Shown piece by piece: positions 6,568-16,344 of a DNA stretch of 64,000 bases. A program made the translations under genes and the position numbers. A model generated the notes under the pieces. It saw only the letters and a list, made by a program, of their open reading frames with translations. It searched no databases and was not told the DNA's origin. Origin of the DNA: Leptofilum sp965223525 (lineage in GTDB: Bacteria; Chloroflexota; Anaerolineae; Promineifilales; Promineifilaceae); assembly GCF_965223525.1 (NCBI RefSeq), contig NZ_OZ245005.1, forward strand, positions 682,001-746,000. The letters are read 5' to 3'. Position 1 is the stretch's first letter. Every line of letters starts with the position of its first letter.

Positions 6568-9500
6568 ATGTCTCGTCCATTTACCACTGTCGTCCGCTTT
6601 TTCCTGTTAATTTTGGGGATTACCTTCCTCACACTCACAGTTCATGCAGCACCACCCAATCAAGACCTAGCTACCTCCCGCCCCCGCTTCAACCTAGAGC
6701 AAATCCCTCACCAACCCGGCGAGGAACCGGAAGCTGAATCTGCACTTGCCGTGACGGCACCAGACGCCCTGTTACCTTGGAGCAAAGTAGCCTTTCAATC
6801 CTATCGCAATGGCAATTGGGATGTTTTTGTGGGGAATGATGATGGCACTGGGCAAACGGCCGTGGTGAGTACAGGTAAATCAGAAATACACCCCCATCTT
6901 AACCGAGGCAATACCAAGATTGTTTACGCATCCAACAGCGGTGGCGATTACGAAATCTATTCAATAGATGTGGATGGCTCTGGCAAGACAGCGCTCACCG
7001 ACAATAGCACAACCGATGGGAATCCTTCCTGGTCGCCCGATGGCAACAAAATTGTTTTTGAAGCGTACCGCAATGGCGAAGCCGACATTTATGTTATGAA
7101 CGCCGATGGCAGCAATCAAACTCGACTCACCACAAGTAGCGATTTTGACGGTATGCCCACCTGGTCACCCGATGGCAGTCAAATTGCCTTTGTCTCCCGG
7201 CGCACAGGCGGCTACCGTATTTACGTCATGAATGCCGATGGCAGTGGCCAAACGCAACTCTCTAACCAAGCGTACAGCTTACGACCCCAATGGTCACCCG
7301 ACGGAAGCCAAATTGCCTATGATGCCGATGGCGATGGCGACGGTTGGCAAGATCTGTGGCGCATGAATGCGGATGGCTCCAGCCAATCTCAAATCTATAA
7401 CCCTAGTGGCCAAACAGATGCCTGGGCTTCTAGTTGGTCACCAGATGGCAGCCGGATCGTATATACCCAAATATCTTTTATCAATTATCAGGGTAATTGG
7501 TACTGGACGGAAGCCTATCCTGATGCCTGGGGACAAAATGCTGGCACCAAACGGCTCAGCACATCCGGTTTGGATTGGGATGCCGCCTGGCAAACCAGCG
7601 ATATTACACCCCCAATATCACAAATTAACCCATTGGCAGCAGAATCCCCAGGCCCAATCCCTGTTAGCTGGACTGGTAGTGACACAGGCGGCTCAGGCGT
7701 GGCCCGATATTCAGTCCAGGCAAAAGTCGGTAACGGGAGCTGGGAAGATTGGACAGATACCGCCAGTGCCTACGGCAACTACCCCGCAAGCGGTGGCGAA
7801 ACCGTTGCTTTCCGCGTTCGTGCTAGAGACAGTGCATTCAACTATGAAACTTGGCCCATTGGTGCAGAAACTTCTACATCGGTTGAAACCTATCCACCGA
7901 GCACTACTTTAACCATTACACCTGAGTACAGTCGTTACAATCATGAACTAATAATTAGTTGGGGAGGTACAGATCCTGGATATTCTGGCATCAAGCATTA
8001 CGTGGTTCAGTATAAGATTGGCCAAAGTGGGAGTTGGGTCAATTGGAAAACAAATACGGGTCAGACAACGGCCGTCTTCAATGGCGGTACAGCAGGAGAA
8101 ACCTACTACTTCCGCGTCCGCGGCACAGATAATGCAAACAACGTTGAAAGTTGGCCCGCAGACGATGGTGATGATCAGGTTACATTTTACCGTTGGGCCT
8201 CATATGGGTATGCATTTGATAACACCCATACCCCAATCACAGGAGCAACCAGCACGACCACCCCAGCTGCTGACGGCATTGTTCCCAGCAACTCAGATGG
8301 TAGCTATATCTCCTACGTTTTGGACGACAGCACGCTCTATTCTGCCACATGGAGCAAATCTGGTTACGGTACCGTGCCTATAACCCTTTTTGAGCCTGAA
8401 CCAGACGGCTACCATAATGTAGTTCTGCCTCCTGCTGATAATATCATTAGCAATTGGGGGTTTGAAACTGGAACACTTTCTCCCGCATGGGAAAATGCCG
8501 GAGGATTATCTCAAGAAATAGTCACAAATACTCAAACAAGCGGAAGTTACAGCGTCAGGCTTGGTGAACTAACCACCTTATCAAATTATGATTTAACCGA
8601 ATTGATGGATACAACCAATGCGCCTCAAGTTGCGGTGGGAGCAAATGGTGAAGCCCATGTAATTTGGCGTGAATCAAATGGGCAACGCATTTTCCACATC
8701 TCCCTCTTACCAAATGGAACATGGACTAGTCCAGAAGAAGTACCAGTTGACGACCTTAAGAGCCTTGGGGTACTTGAATTAGAAGTAGGAAATGATGGTT
8801 CCTTGCATGTCATTTTCACTAAAGGCGTAACAACTAGTACTATGGAAAAAGAAGACATTTACTATCTTTATCGCAGTCCAGATAATATTTGGGATTCGCC
8901 CGTAAGAATATTCCGCAACAACGAGGAATATGAAAATCAAAATCTGAGTGCTAAACTCATTGTCAAAGACTCTGGTGCATTACATTTAGTTTGGAGCGTA
9001 GATGGTTGTGACGATCTTTTTTATGTTCATAGGACAAATAATGGTATTTGGCAAACACCAATAAACGTTTCAGACAGCTGTCATTTAGATCCATTCGATG
9101 ATTTTGAAGTACTAGAATATCAGGGAAGAGTGGACCTACTTTGGATCGATGATGATGTTATCAGGCATCAATCACGAAACCCAAATGGCACATGGACAGC
9201 AAAGGTTAACGTTTTTTCTGGCGGCGTACATTCACACATCGATTCTGTTTTCGTAGATGCAGAAGGCGTTATTCATCTGCTTACTTCAACAATAAGCACG
9301 CAGCCTATCTATTATCTAAGCAGCAACAATGGATGGCACTACTCCGAGCCGTTAATATCTAATGGCAAAGACGCAAGGATAGTAGGAGATATTAGTGGCA
9401 ATTTGCATGTTGTTTGGGATGAATTAGGTTCTGCAGACATTAACTATATGAAACGAGATGCAGATAATGTCTGGCAACCTCCCCAAACTATTATTGATGA

Positions 9501-10467
9501 TTTTATTTCACCTGTAGAATTATTAATCGATCAATATAATAAAATTCACCTTTTTTGGTTAAGTGCTTCGACTGGAAGTAGCAACATTTATTATTCGTGG
9601 CTAAATAGCCAAGGGAATTGGGAACCAGCTGCAAACATATCTGAATCATCGTCCATCTCACTGATCGATGAAGTTATGTTTGATGCCTATGGGAATTTCC
9701 ATATTTATTCAGTAAAATATGGTTCCCTTAAACGCTTCTTTATTACACCCTCTTATGTTGATCAAGCAAACATTGGAACACTTTCTCAGGAAGTTGTATT
9801 AACGCCCGATTTAGCCAATCCAATCTTATCTTTTATGTATCAATTGGGAGGTGTGAGCTCATACGGTGAATCTGTATTCAAGGTTAGCTTAAACGGTGCC
9901 AGTGATGATGCTCTATTGTTCTCCACTAAGCAAAGCTCACCAAACTGGGTACATGAATGGATCGACTTATCGCCCTGGGCAAATGAAACGATTACCTTGA
10001 CATTTGAGTTGAACCAATCGACCAACCAACCATCGGCGTGGGTCTATTTGGATGAAGTGTCGCTTGGTTCTACATACAACGATGTGTGGGTAGATATTGA
10101 AAGCGTCAATGCTGGCATTGGGGAAACCGTGCCAATCGTTATCTCTTATGGCAATCGGGGCGGTGCGCTGGCAGAAGATGTAGAAATTTCACTTTTGCTG
10201 CCAGGGTCTTTAGTGTTTGAAGGTTCGGATATTGCTTCAATCGATGAATCTACACCCACTTGGCAGATAGGAGGTTTACCAGCAAAAAGCGAAACACAAA
10301 CTATTGTGGTGTATGTCCGTGTTCGATTAGCCGCACCAACATTTGCGACTCTTACAAACACGGTTTCCATCACAACTACCTCCAACGAACTTGAATCTTT
10401 GAACAATACAGTATCTGGAACTGTGTACACAGGTAAATTTATTTATCTTCCAATCACAACAAAATAA
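6568..10467 (+). CDS. Large secreted protein with two beta-propeller regions and C-terminal DUF11-like domain
   Basis: The start at 6568 is chosen because AGGAGGG (6557-6563) precedes it and a signal peptide follows (FFLLILGITFLTLTV). Of 1299 residues, about 90-335 carry TolB/PD40 repeats (WSPDGxxI and VMNADGS). Residues 345-540 form two fibronectin-like modules with Trp-rich ends (ETWP, ESWP). Residues 685-1050 form a second propeller with repeated HVIW or HLVW strands. Residues 1170-1290 resemble a DUF11 domain, and the protein ends FIYLPITTK. It is probably displayed or released outside the cell; the ligand is unknown. DNA from about 8450 onward is clearly more AT-rich and lacks the ACGGCCGT motif, hinting at a composite origin. 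Confidence 0.8.
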   Translation: MSRPFTTVVRFFLLILGITFLTLTVHAAPPNQDLATSRPRFNLEQIPHQPGEEPEAESALAVTAPDALLPWSKVAFQSYRNGNWDVFVGNDDGTGQTAVVSTGKSEIHPHLNRGNTKIVYASNSGGDYEIYSIDVDGSGKTALTDNSTTDGNPSWSPDGNKIVFEAYRNGEADIYVMNADGSNQTRLTTSSDFDGMPTWSPDGSQIAFVSRRTGGYRIYVMNADGSGQTQLSNQAYSLRPQWSPDGSQIAYDADGDGDGWQDLWRMNADGSSQSQIYNPSGQTDAWASSWSPDGSRIVYTQISFINYQGNWYWTEAYPDAWGQNAGTKRLSTSGLDWDAAWQTSDITPPISQINPLAAESPGPIPVSWTGSDTGGSGVARYSVQAKVGNGSWEDWTDTASAYGNYPASGGETVAFRVRARDSAFNYETWPIGAETSTSVETYPPSTTLTITPEYSRYNHELIISWGGTDPGYSGIKHYVVQYKIGQSGSWVNWKTNTGQTTAVFNGGTAGETYYFRVRGTDNANNVESWPADDGDDQVTFYRWASYGYAFDNTHTPITGATSTTTPAADGIVPSNSDGSYISYVLDDSTLYSATWSKSGYGTVPITLFEPEPDGYHNVVLPPADNIISNWGFETGTLSPAWENAGGLSQEIVTNTQTSGSYSVRLGELTTLSNYDLTELMDTTNAPQVAVGANGEAHVIWRESNGQRIFHISLLPNGTWTSPEEVPVDDLKSLGVLELEVGNDGSLHVIFTKGVTTSTMEKEDIYYLYRSPDNIWDSPVRIFRNNEEYENQNLSAKLIVKDSGALHLVWSVDGCDDLFYVHRTNNGIWQTPINVSDSCHLDPFDDFEVLEYQGRVDLLWIDDDVIRHQSRNPNGTWTAKVNVFSGGVHSHIDSVFVDAEGVIHLLTSTISTQPIYYLSSNNGWHYSEPLISNGKDARIVGDISGNLHVVWDELGSADINYMKRDADNVWQPPQTIIDDFISPVELLIDQYNKIHLFWLSASTGSSNIYYSWLNSQGNWEPAANISESSSISLIDEVMFDAYGNFHIYSVKYGSLKRFFITPSYVDQANIGTLSQEVVLTPDLANPILSFMYQLGGVSSYGESVFKVSLNGASDDALLFSTKQSSPNWVHEWIDLSPWANETITLTFELNQSTNQPSAWVYLDEVSLGSTYNDVWVDIESVNAGIGETVPIVISYGNRGGALAEDVEISLLLPGSLVFEGSDIASIDESTPTWQIGGLPAKSETQTIVVYVRVRLAAPTFATLTNTVSITTTSNELESLNNTVSGTVYTGKFIYLPITTK

Positions 10468-10495
10468 AGAGTCTGTTTTGTATAAAAACCATGGT

Positions 10496-10529
10496 AAAAA
10501 CGGCCATTTCCCCACGAACGGCCGTTTTT
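10496..10529 (+). terminator. Intrinsic terminator built on the ACGGCCGT palindrome
   Basis: AAAAACGGCC (10496-10505) pairs with GGCCGTTTTT (10520-10529), leaving a T-run on the 3' side. It ends the large secreted-protein gene. Half of the stem is the genome's iterated palindrome. Confidence 0.75.
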
Positions 10530-10565
10530 ATTTACACATCCCCACAATTCGTTTATGCTAAAGAG

Positions 10566-11060
10566 ATGACCACCTTCATCCAATTTTGCGCTAGGGCCAA
10601 GATGCGCCACGACTTTAGTGACCAAATTCAGGTGCGCTACCCGCACCCCAACGGTGAAGACCTTGACACCTGGATCAGTGGCGAAGAAGTCATAAGCCGC
10701 CTCAAAACGATGTCGCGGGAGCAGCTCATCCACAGCTTTAGTCGGATGAACTGGACAGAAGCCAAAGCCGCACTCCAGCGGGAAGTGGATGAAGGGGAGG
10801 ATAAAGCCCGGCGCAGCTTGAAGGATCGGCTGGCAGACATGGTGGAGGACGGCATTGGGGGCAACATCTTTGGCAATACGCTGGCCGACAACATTCGCGG
10901 CGTAGACAGCAACGCCGACCCCCGTGAGCAAGAAAAATCGCGCTGGCAGCAGCGGCTGCACAATAACGCCTTCCGAGCCATTGCCCTTGAACTGGCCTGG
11001 ATCAACCTGGAAGGCACATTCCCAGAAGAGCCATCTGCAGAGCCAGACGATTGGCTGTAG
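10566..11060 (+). CDS. Conserved-looking hypothetical protein, cytosolic
   Basis: The start at Met 10566 (MTTFIQFC) follows AAAGAG closely; an upstream in-frame ATG at 10491 would lie inside the terminator hairpin and is unlikely. The 164-residue product is charged and helical, with many acidic and basic residues (KAALQREVDEGEDKARRSLK) and a Trp-rich acidic tail. It has no signal peptide or membrane segment. I recognise no family. It ends before its own terminator, so it is probably a single-gene unit. Confidence 0.65.
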   Translation: MTTFIQFCARAKMRHDFSDQIQVRYPHPNGEDLDTWISGEEVISRLKTMSREQLIHSFSRMNWTEAKAALQREVDEGEDKARRSLKDRLADMVEDGIGGNIFGNTLADNIRGVDSNADPREQEKSRWQQRLHNNAFRAIALELAWINLEGTFPEEPSAEPDDWL

Positions 11061-11108
11061 CAATTGACGATTAGCGATTTTAGATTTACGATTGGGCGAC
11101 TTATTGGG

Positions 11109-11138
11109 AGCCGGGGCTAGTTTCGCCTCGGCTTTTTT
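11109..11138 (+). terminator. Intrinsic terminator
   Basis: AGCCGGGGC (11109-11117) pairs with GCCTCGGCT (11125-11133) with one G-U pair, followed by six T (11133-11138). It closes the hypothetical gene before the CPBP gene. Confidence 0.8.
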
Positions 11139-11149
11139 GTTGAAGGTGG

Positions 11150-11842
11150 ATGATGCGAAGTTGGTTGCTTTCTGTTAATGGGGTGCTGGTTACGGCCGTT
11201 CTCCTAACCCTCATCGCCGCAATAGAAAACAGCATCCTGCCCTGGTCGCCATTTTACGTGTTGTATGCGCTGTTGGCTCTGGCAATTCCGCTGGTGCTAA
11301 AAACCTACCGTTTTGGCAGCCTGCGAGCCGTGCGCTGGTGGCATTGGCCCGCAGGAATCGTAGCCGCCGTGTTGATACAGCTTGTCGGGGGGCTATTTCT
11401 AGGCTTGCTGGTGCCACAGCTTTTTAGCGGCATGGATGAAACGGCCGTCAACATCGGGTCTGCGTTATTGGCGATGTACGAAACGGCCGCAGCCCGCCTC
11501 AATAGCGATCCCCAAACCATCCAGACCGCCTACATGCTCATGGTTTTTCTCTGGGCAGCCTTTGGCGAGGAGCTATTTTACCGAGGCTACATGCACGGTA
11601 CGCTGCAAAAAAGCTGGGGCTTTCGTCGCGCTGCGCTCGTCTCGGCAGGCTTTTTTGCGCTGCGCCACGCCACACAACTGCTGCTGCTTTGGCCCGACTA
11701 TCCTACCGTTGCCGTCCTCGCCTGGATGATTTTTAGCTTTGCCTTTGGTTGGTTGATGAGCTATCTTTACCGACGAACTAACAGCCTTATCTTGCCCATC
11801 TTCATCCATTTTGTACTCAACGCTGTACCACTGCTTGGCTAA
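11150..11842 (+). CDS. CPBP-family intramembrane glutamic protease
   Basis: A 230-residue polytopic membrane protein. The family's EExxxR motif is present (FGEELFYRG, about residues 137-145), with later conserved His positions (ALRHATQ; FIHFVLNA near the C-terminus). CPBP/Abi proteases cleave prenylated or other membrane substrates, and some act in bacteriocin immunity or anti-sigma processing. The substrate is unknown. ATG codons at 11150 and 11153 are equally possible. The SpoIIE-type phosphatase gene starts 15 bases downstream, suggesting co-transcription. Confidence 0.85.
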   Translation: MMRSWLLSVNGVLVTAVLLTLIAAIENSILPWSPFYVLYALLALAIPLVLKTYRFGSLRAVRWWHWPAGIVAAVLIQLVGGLFLGLLVPQLFSGMDETAVNIGSALLAMYETAAARLNSDPQTIQTAYMLMVFLWAAFGEELFYRGYMHGTLQKSWGFRRAALVSAGFFALRHATQLLLLWPDYPTVAVLAWMIFSFAFGWLMSYLYRRTNSLILPIFIHFVLNAVPLLG

Positions 11843-11856
11843 ACATCGGTAAATAA

Positions 11857-13923
11857 ATGCACCAGCTAACTCAACAACTACGTCAGCTTACCATTCAATT
11901 ATTTCCCGCGCTAAAAAAACGACCTGCAAACTTGCAAGAAATGGGCCATATGGCCATGACTTACGCTTACTTTCTGTTTCCTTTTTTGATTGTGGCGACG
12001 GTGTGGTTGTGGTTGGTAACAGACTGGTCTGTTATTGTAGCGAATTGGGGCATTTTGCTCTTTTTGCTGATTCTTATTTCATTATTGGATCAACGGCCGT
12101 TTATTCTACCCGTCTCCCTCACAGAAAATCTAACCCTCCCCTTCTCCACCTCACTCTCAGGCCTGTTAAGCATGACGATGTTGCTCATTTTCGGCCCTAG
12201 CGCATTGTGGATTATCTGGATAGTGGCGTTGGGAGCGGCCGTGCAATCTGGCTGGCAAAATCAACGGCAAAATTTGCCCTTTCTTTTTATCATCAACGAT
12301 TTTATACAAGCGTGCGGCACTTCTATTTTTATTTTATTGGTGGCAGATACTGTCTTTACAGCCACGGGCGGCTCCTATCCCTTCGAGGCAAACAATTTGG
12401 CTGCCTGGCTACCGGCCGTTTTGGGCATTTTGGCACTGTCAACAACGCCCCTTATCGTCTATTTTTTACCTACCTGGAGCGTCACCATCCAAACTGGGCA
12501 ACCGCTGAACCGCCAAACTTTGTTTCAGCTTATTGGCGTTGGCGTTCTTCTATCCTTATTGTCTGTGCCTTTTGCCCTGCCGTTGGCGTTGGCTTACGAC
12601 ACCCACAATTTGCCAGTGTTCATATCACTCTGCCTAGCTGTGGCCTTTGCCAATATGCTGGCTTACTTTTTGAGCCAATTTAATATTTTGACCCAAACTC
12701 GCAGCAAGGAGCTACGCAAACTGGAGAATCTGGGTGAGGCGCTTATTACTGCGCCAGCCGATGGCTCTACGATCGAAGCCGCGCTAACCGAGCATGTTTC
12801 TGATTTATTTCCAAATGACCAGTTGGTAATTCGCTTGTTTAATAATCTCGCTGATGGTACGGAAGCTGCCTGGCCTACGTTTACATTGGAAACGGCCGTA
12901 AATTGGCCCCCTGCCCCAGAAGCATTGTGGCAGCGCATTCGTAATGCCCAAGAAAATAGCTTGGTTGATCGGAATGTGCAGCTACCGGGGCAAAAAACCG
13001 CTTCGGGGCATCGGTTTTTGGTAAAGATTTTGATTTCGGGCGAGGCGGAAGTGGTGCATTGCGTTGGGGGAGTTTATTTACAACGAATGCCATCACGCCG
13101 CACGCCATCCCAATTGCTGCCGACGCTGCAAGAGTTGGCCAGCCAAATCGGCTCTGCCCTATACCGGGCGCAAACCCACCAGGAAACGTTGCAGCGGCAA
13201 AAGATGGCACAGGAGCTGGCCTTTGCCGGGCGTATTCAGCAAAGCTTTTTGCCTAACCAAATTCCCCAACATCCCAACTGGGATTTTGCCGCGACGCTCA
13301 TCCCGGCGCGGCAAACCTCTGGTGATTTTTACGATTTTGTGCCGCTAGAAGACGGCCGTCTCGGACTCATCGTGGCGGACGTGGCAGACAAAGGCACCGG
13401 GGCCGCGCTTTACATGGCACTCAGCCGCACCCTGATACGCACCTACGCCATGCAGTTCCCCGATGCACCGGGCAAGGCCCTGCAATTGGCCAATGAGCGC
13501 ATCCTGACAGACACGGAATCTGACCAGTTTGTGACGGTTTTTTATGGTGTGCTGGATTTAGGGAACGGCCGTTTCACCTATGCCAACGCCGGACACAACC
13601 CCACCTTTCACATAAATGGCAGTGTGCAAAGCCTGGCTAAAACTGGCATCCCGCTGGGCATGTTTGAGGGGATGGATTGGCAACAGGAAACCATCCAGAT
13701 TGGCGTGGGCGATAGCCTGATTTTGTACAGCGACGGCGTGCCAGAAGCGCAAAATGAACAGCAAGATGAGTTTGGCGAAGACCGCATGTTGGCCATCGCT
13801 CAGCAGTCATTTGCTACCGCCACAGAGCTACAAAATGAGATTGCCGAAGCCGTGCGCCGGTTTGTAGACGGTGCCCCTCAATTTGATGACATTACCTTGA
13901 TGGTGGCAAATCGCTTAAAATAG
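11857..13923 (+). CDS. Membrane-anchored GAF/SpoIIE-type PP2C phosphatase
   Basis: A 688-residue protein. Residues 25-275 hold about eight hydrophobic segments. Residues 290-430 resemble a GAF-like sensory region. The C-terminal 240 residues are a SpoIIE/RsbU-type phosphatase with LAFAGRIQQSFLP, TSGDFYDF, LIVADVADKGTGAALYM and FDDITLMV. Such enzymes dephosphorylate anti-anti-sigma factors or other STAS proteins to switch stress or surface responses. The metal-binding Asp residues are present. It lies 5 bases before the glycosyltransferase gene, suggesting an operon with CPBP. Confidence 0.88.
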   Translation: MHQLTQQLRQLTIQLFPALKKRPANLQEMGHMAMTYAYFLFPFLIVATVWLWLVTDWSVIVANWGILLFLLILISLLDQRPFILPVSLTENLTLPFSTSLSGLLSMTMLLIFGPSALWIIWIVALGAAVQSGWQNQRQNLPFLFIINDFIQACGTSIFILLVADTVFTATGGSYPFEANNLAAWLPAVLGILALSTTPLIVYFLPTWSVTIQTGQPLNRQTLFQLIGVGVLLSLLSVPFALPLALAYDTHNLPVFISLCLAVAFANMLAYFLSQFNILTQTRSKELRKLENLGEALITAPADGSTIEAALTEHVSDLFPNDQLVIRLFNNLADGTEAAWPTFTLETAVNWPPAPEALWQRIRNAQENSLVDRNVQLPGQKTASGHRFLVKILISGEAEVVHCVGGVYLQRMPSRRTPSQLLPTLQELASQIGSALYRAQTHQETLQRQKMAQELAFAGRIQQSFLPNQIPQHPNWDFAATLIPARQTSGDFYDFVPLEDGRLGLIVADVADKGTGAALYMALSRTLIRTYAMQFPDAPGKALQLANERILTDTESDQFVTVFYGVLDLGNGRFTYANAGHNPTFHINGSVQSLAKTGIPLGMFEGMDWQQETIQIGVGDSLILYSDGVPEAQNEQQDEFGEDRMLAIAQQSFATATELQNEIAEAVRRFVDGAPQFDDITLMVANRLK

Positions 13924-13928
13924 AGGCC

Positions 13929-16247
13929 ATGCGTAACCGTTGGTTTTGGCTGCTGAATGGCCTACTAATTTTGCTTTACGTGTGGACATTGGGAGAAGAA
14001 ACGGCCGTTTCTATCCAAGTAAGTAACGGCCGTTGCGTGGCCATCGTACCTGATCGGCAAATCGGCATTGATTGTCCGCAAATTGGCGCGGGCAGCCAGG
14101 TTGGGCTGTTTGCTACCCGACCCGGCACCACCCGCTCCATGCTAGCAACCTATGCGCCGCTCCGCTGGCTGGCTCCACAATCCGCTTGGGACAATTTGAA
14201 CCTATTTACGCTGGATGGCCAACTCATCTGGCGGCAGCCGTTTGGCCGGATGGCGTGGGACGAATGGAAGCTGATTAGTGGCGGTTGGCAAACGCGCTGG
14301 GGCGAACTGCACGGCCTTGCCAGCCAAAACAGCCTCGTTTTGCAAGAGCCAGTTGGCGATTCGTTCATCCTCACCAGCCACCTGCGCCGCGCCGAGGATG
14401 ATGCCGGACTGCTGTTGCTCAGCTCCGATGGCCAGACGGGTCTCGTTTTCATCCTCGATGGCGCAAATCGGCGGGGCGTGTGGTGGGAATGGGAAAACGG
14501 CCGTGCCACCAACCCACTCATAGGCATCCCCTTCCAAAAACCATTTTTACAGCAGGCCAAAACATTGCTGCGCCTGCTGCTCACGGGGCAGCAGGCGGCG
14601 TTGCTTCTTTTGGGGATTTTGTGGGTAGTTAAAAAAGCAGGAACACGGAGTTTCACGGAGGAGACACGGAGGTTCACAAAGAAAACAATCTCCAGTCTCC
14701 AATCTCCAATCTCCCAAAAAATAATTGTTGTCTGCCTCACCCTTCTCACCTTTGCCCTCACCCTACACATTGCCAGCGACGTGCTGGCCCGTGTACCACA
14801 TGTGCAGGACTCGCTCACTTACCTGTTTCAGGCGCAGACGCTGGCACGAGGGGAGCTATGGGCAGAGGCACCCCTACTTCCCCAGTTTTTTGAGCAGGAA
14901 TTTTTGCTGGTGCAAAACGGCCGTTGGTTTGGCAAATATCCCCCTGGCTTCCCGGCTATCTTAGCAATCGGCGTGCTGCTGAACGCGCCTTGGCTCATCA
15001 ATCCCTTGCTGGCGACGCTGACAGTACCGCTCATTTATCAATTGGGGCAAAGGGTGGGAAACGGCCGTATCGGCCTACTTGCAGCTGCGCTGATGTCACT
15101 TTCACCTTTTTTCCTCTTTCTGTCCGGCAGCCAGATGGCGCACGCAGCCGAGCTGTTTTGGCTGGTTTTGTTTATGCTTTGTTGGTGGATGGTTATTAAA
15201 AAGCAGGAACACAGAGAGGCACAGAGGTGTTTACTTGCTTTGGTGGCAGGGTCGGCGGCGGGGATGGCTTTTTTGACGCGGCAGTTAACGGCCGTTGCCA
15301 TCGTAGCTCCATTTTTCTTGTTCACCATTTGGCACAGCCCGCTGCCGTGGCGCAATCGCTTGCAGCGCAGTGCAGTCTGGCTGGCGGGGCTGCTGCCGCT
15401 GGTAGCCCTGCTGTTTGTCTACCAGTGGACCGTGACGGGCGACCCGCTGCAAGACCCGCGCCTGCTGTACTGGCCTTACGACCAGCTCGGCTTTGGCGAC
15501 GATGTGGGTGAAGCACCTAACCTGCTCACCATTGAACTGCTGGAAGAGGAAGCTGGCTACGCCGTGCTGTGGCGTACCGACCTTGACCAGCCGCCACGCG
15601 GCCACACGCCGCAGCGTGGCCTGCACAATATTTTACGCAACTGGCAGGTGCTGCAAAGCGATCTTTTCGGCTGGCTGCCCCTGCTAACTTTCAGCTTTAT
15701 TTGGCTGGGATTCTTGCTAAAACGGCCGTCCCACACCGACTGGATTTTACTCGCCACACTCATCTCGCTAGTTGCCGCCGAAGCATTTTACTGGCATTCG
15801 GGCATCATGTACGGGCCGCGCTATTTATACGGTGCCCTGCCCGCGCTGCTGCTGCTGACGGCGCGCGGTGTGCAGGCGTTGGCTGAGCGCGTTGGTTGGT
15901 GGCTTACGGCCGTTCCACTCACACTCCTCATCCTCGGCAACATTTTCACCCTGCCCGCCCGGATGGACAGCCATCGCGGCTTTAATTTTGTGGTAGGGGA
16001 TAAGGTGGCGCAAGTGGAAACGGCCTTGCCACTCGACGAGAAAGCCCTCATCTTCGTGGAAAGCTCCACAGGGAATTGGTGGGAGTATGGGGAACTGTTT
16101 TTGGGGAATGAGGGCGTGGTGAACGGCCGTCTCGTCTTCGCCCGCGACCTAGGTGATGAGACAAACCAGATGCTCTTGGTTCACTATCCCACCTATACAC
16201 CGTACCAATTCAGCAATAACCAACTACATCGCCTGAACGAAAAATAG
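13929..16247 (+). CDS. GT39/ArnT-like membrane glycosyltransferase
   Basis: A 772-residue polytopic protein. An N-terminal region of about 220 residues precedes a GT-C fold with the early acidic motif (about VPHVQDSLTYLFQA), the FGKYPPGFPAIL block typical of PMT/ArnT-like mannosyl- or arabinosyltransferases, and about ten membrane helices. It should use a polyprenyl-phosphate sugar to modify an exported protein or lipid. Two hydrophilic linkers, residues 235-262 and 422-434, are encoded by CACGGAG/CACAGAG and AATCTCC dispersed-repeat DNA that stays in frame. Seven or more ACGGCCGT copies occur in the gene. Confidence 0.82.
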   Translation: MRNRWFWLLNGLLILLYVWTLGEETAVSIQVSNGRCVAIVPDRQIGIDCPQIGAGSQVGLFATRPGTTRSMLATYAPLRWLAPQSAWDNLNLFTLDGQLIWRQPFGRMAWDEWKLISGGWQTRWGELHGLASQNSLVLQEPVGDSFILTSHLRRAEDDAGLLLLSSDGQTGLVFILDGANRRGVWWEWENGRATNPLIGIPFQKPFLQQAKTLLRLLLTGQQAALLLLGILWVVKKAGTRSFTEETRRFTKKTISSLQSPISQKIIVVCLTLLTFALTLHIASDVLARVPHVQDSLTYLFQAQTLARGELWAEAPLLPQFFEQEFLLVQNGRWFGKYPPGFPAILAIGVLLNAPWLINPLLATLTVPLIYQLGQRVGNGRIGLLAAALMSLSPFFLFLSGSQMAHAAELFWLVLFMLCWWMVIKKQEHREAQRCLLALVAGSAAGMAFLTRQLTAVAIVAPFFLFTIWHSPLPWRNRLQRSAVWLAGLLPLVALLFVYQWTVTGDPLQDPRLLYWPYDQLGFGDDVGEAPNLLTIELLEEEAGYAVLWRTDLDQPPRGHTPQRGLHNILRNWQVLQSDLFGWLPLLTFSFIWLGFLLKRPSHTDWILLATLISLVAAEAFYWHSGIMYGPRYLYGALPALLLLTARGVQALAERVGWWLTAVPLTLLILGNIFTLPARMDSHRGFNFVVGDKVAQVETALPLDEKALIFVESSTGNWWEYGELFLGNEGVVNGRLVFARDLGDETNQMLLVHYPTYTPYQFSNNQLHRLNEK
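14635..14716. repeat. CACGGAG plus AATCTCC repeat DNA inside the glycosyltransferase gene
   Basis: Units ACACGGAG, TTCACGGAG and CACGGAGG are followed by CCAGTCTCCAATCTCCAATC. These match the intergenic repeats at 2870, 29613 and 35639, and the repeat near 63000. Here they are translated without a stop into a Lys/Thr/Glu-rich linker between two membrane regions. Confidence 0.6.
15197..15228. repeat. Second in-frame CACAGAG repeat in the glycosyltransferase gene
   Basis: AACACAGAGAGGCACAGAGG encodes a short charged loop (KKQEHREAQRC) between two transmembrane helices. It belongs to the same dispersed-repeat family as the copy 560 bp upstream. Confidence 0.5.
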
Positions 16248-16344
16248 CCTCTCGAAATTTTCTCCAAGCCATGCTACAATGTTTGCATTACCTTGTACTG
16301 TTATGTAAATGGGGTTTATTTTTGACCCATGAGGATGGTTCCAG

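Noticed and set aside
10443..11063. Minus-strand frame of 206 codons
   Set aside because: It covers the terminator and the plus-strand hypothetical gene; that plus gene has a better ribosome site and more natural composition.
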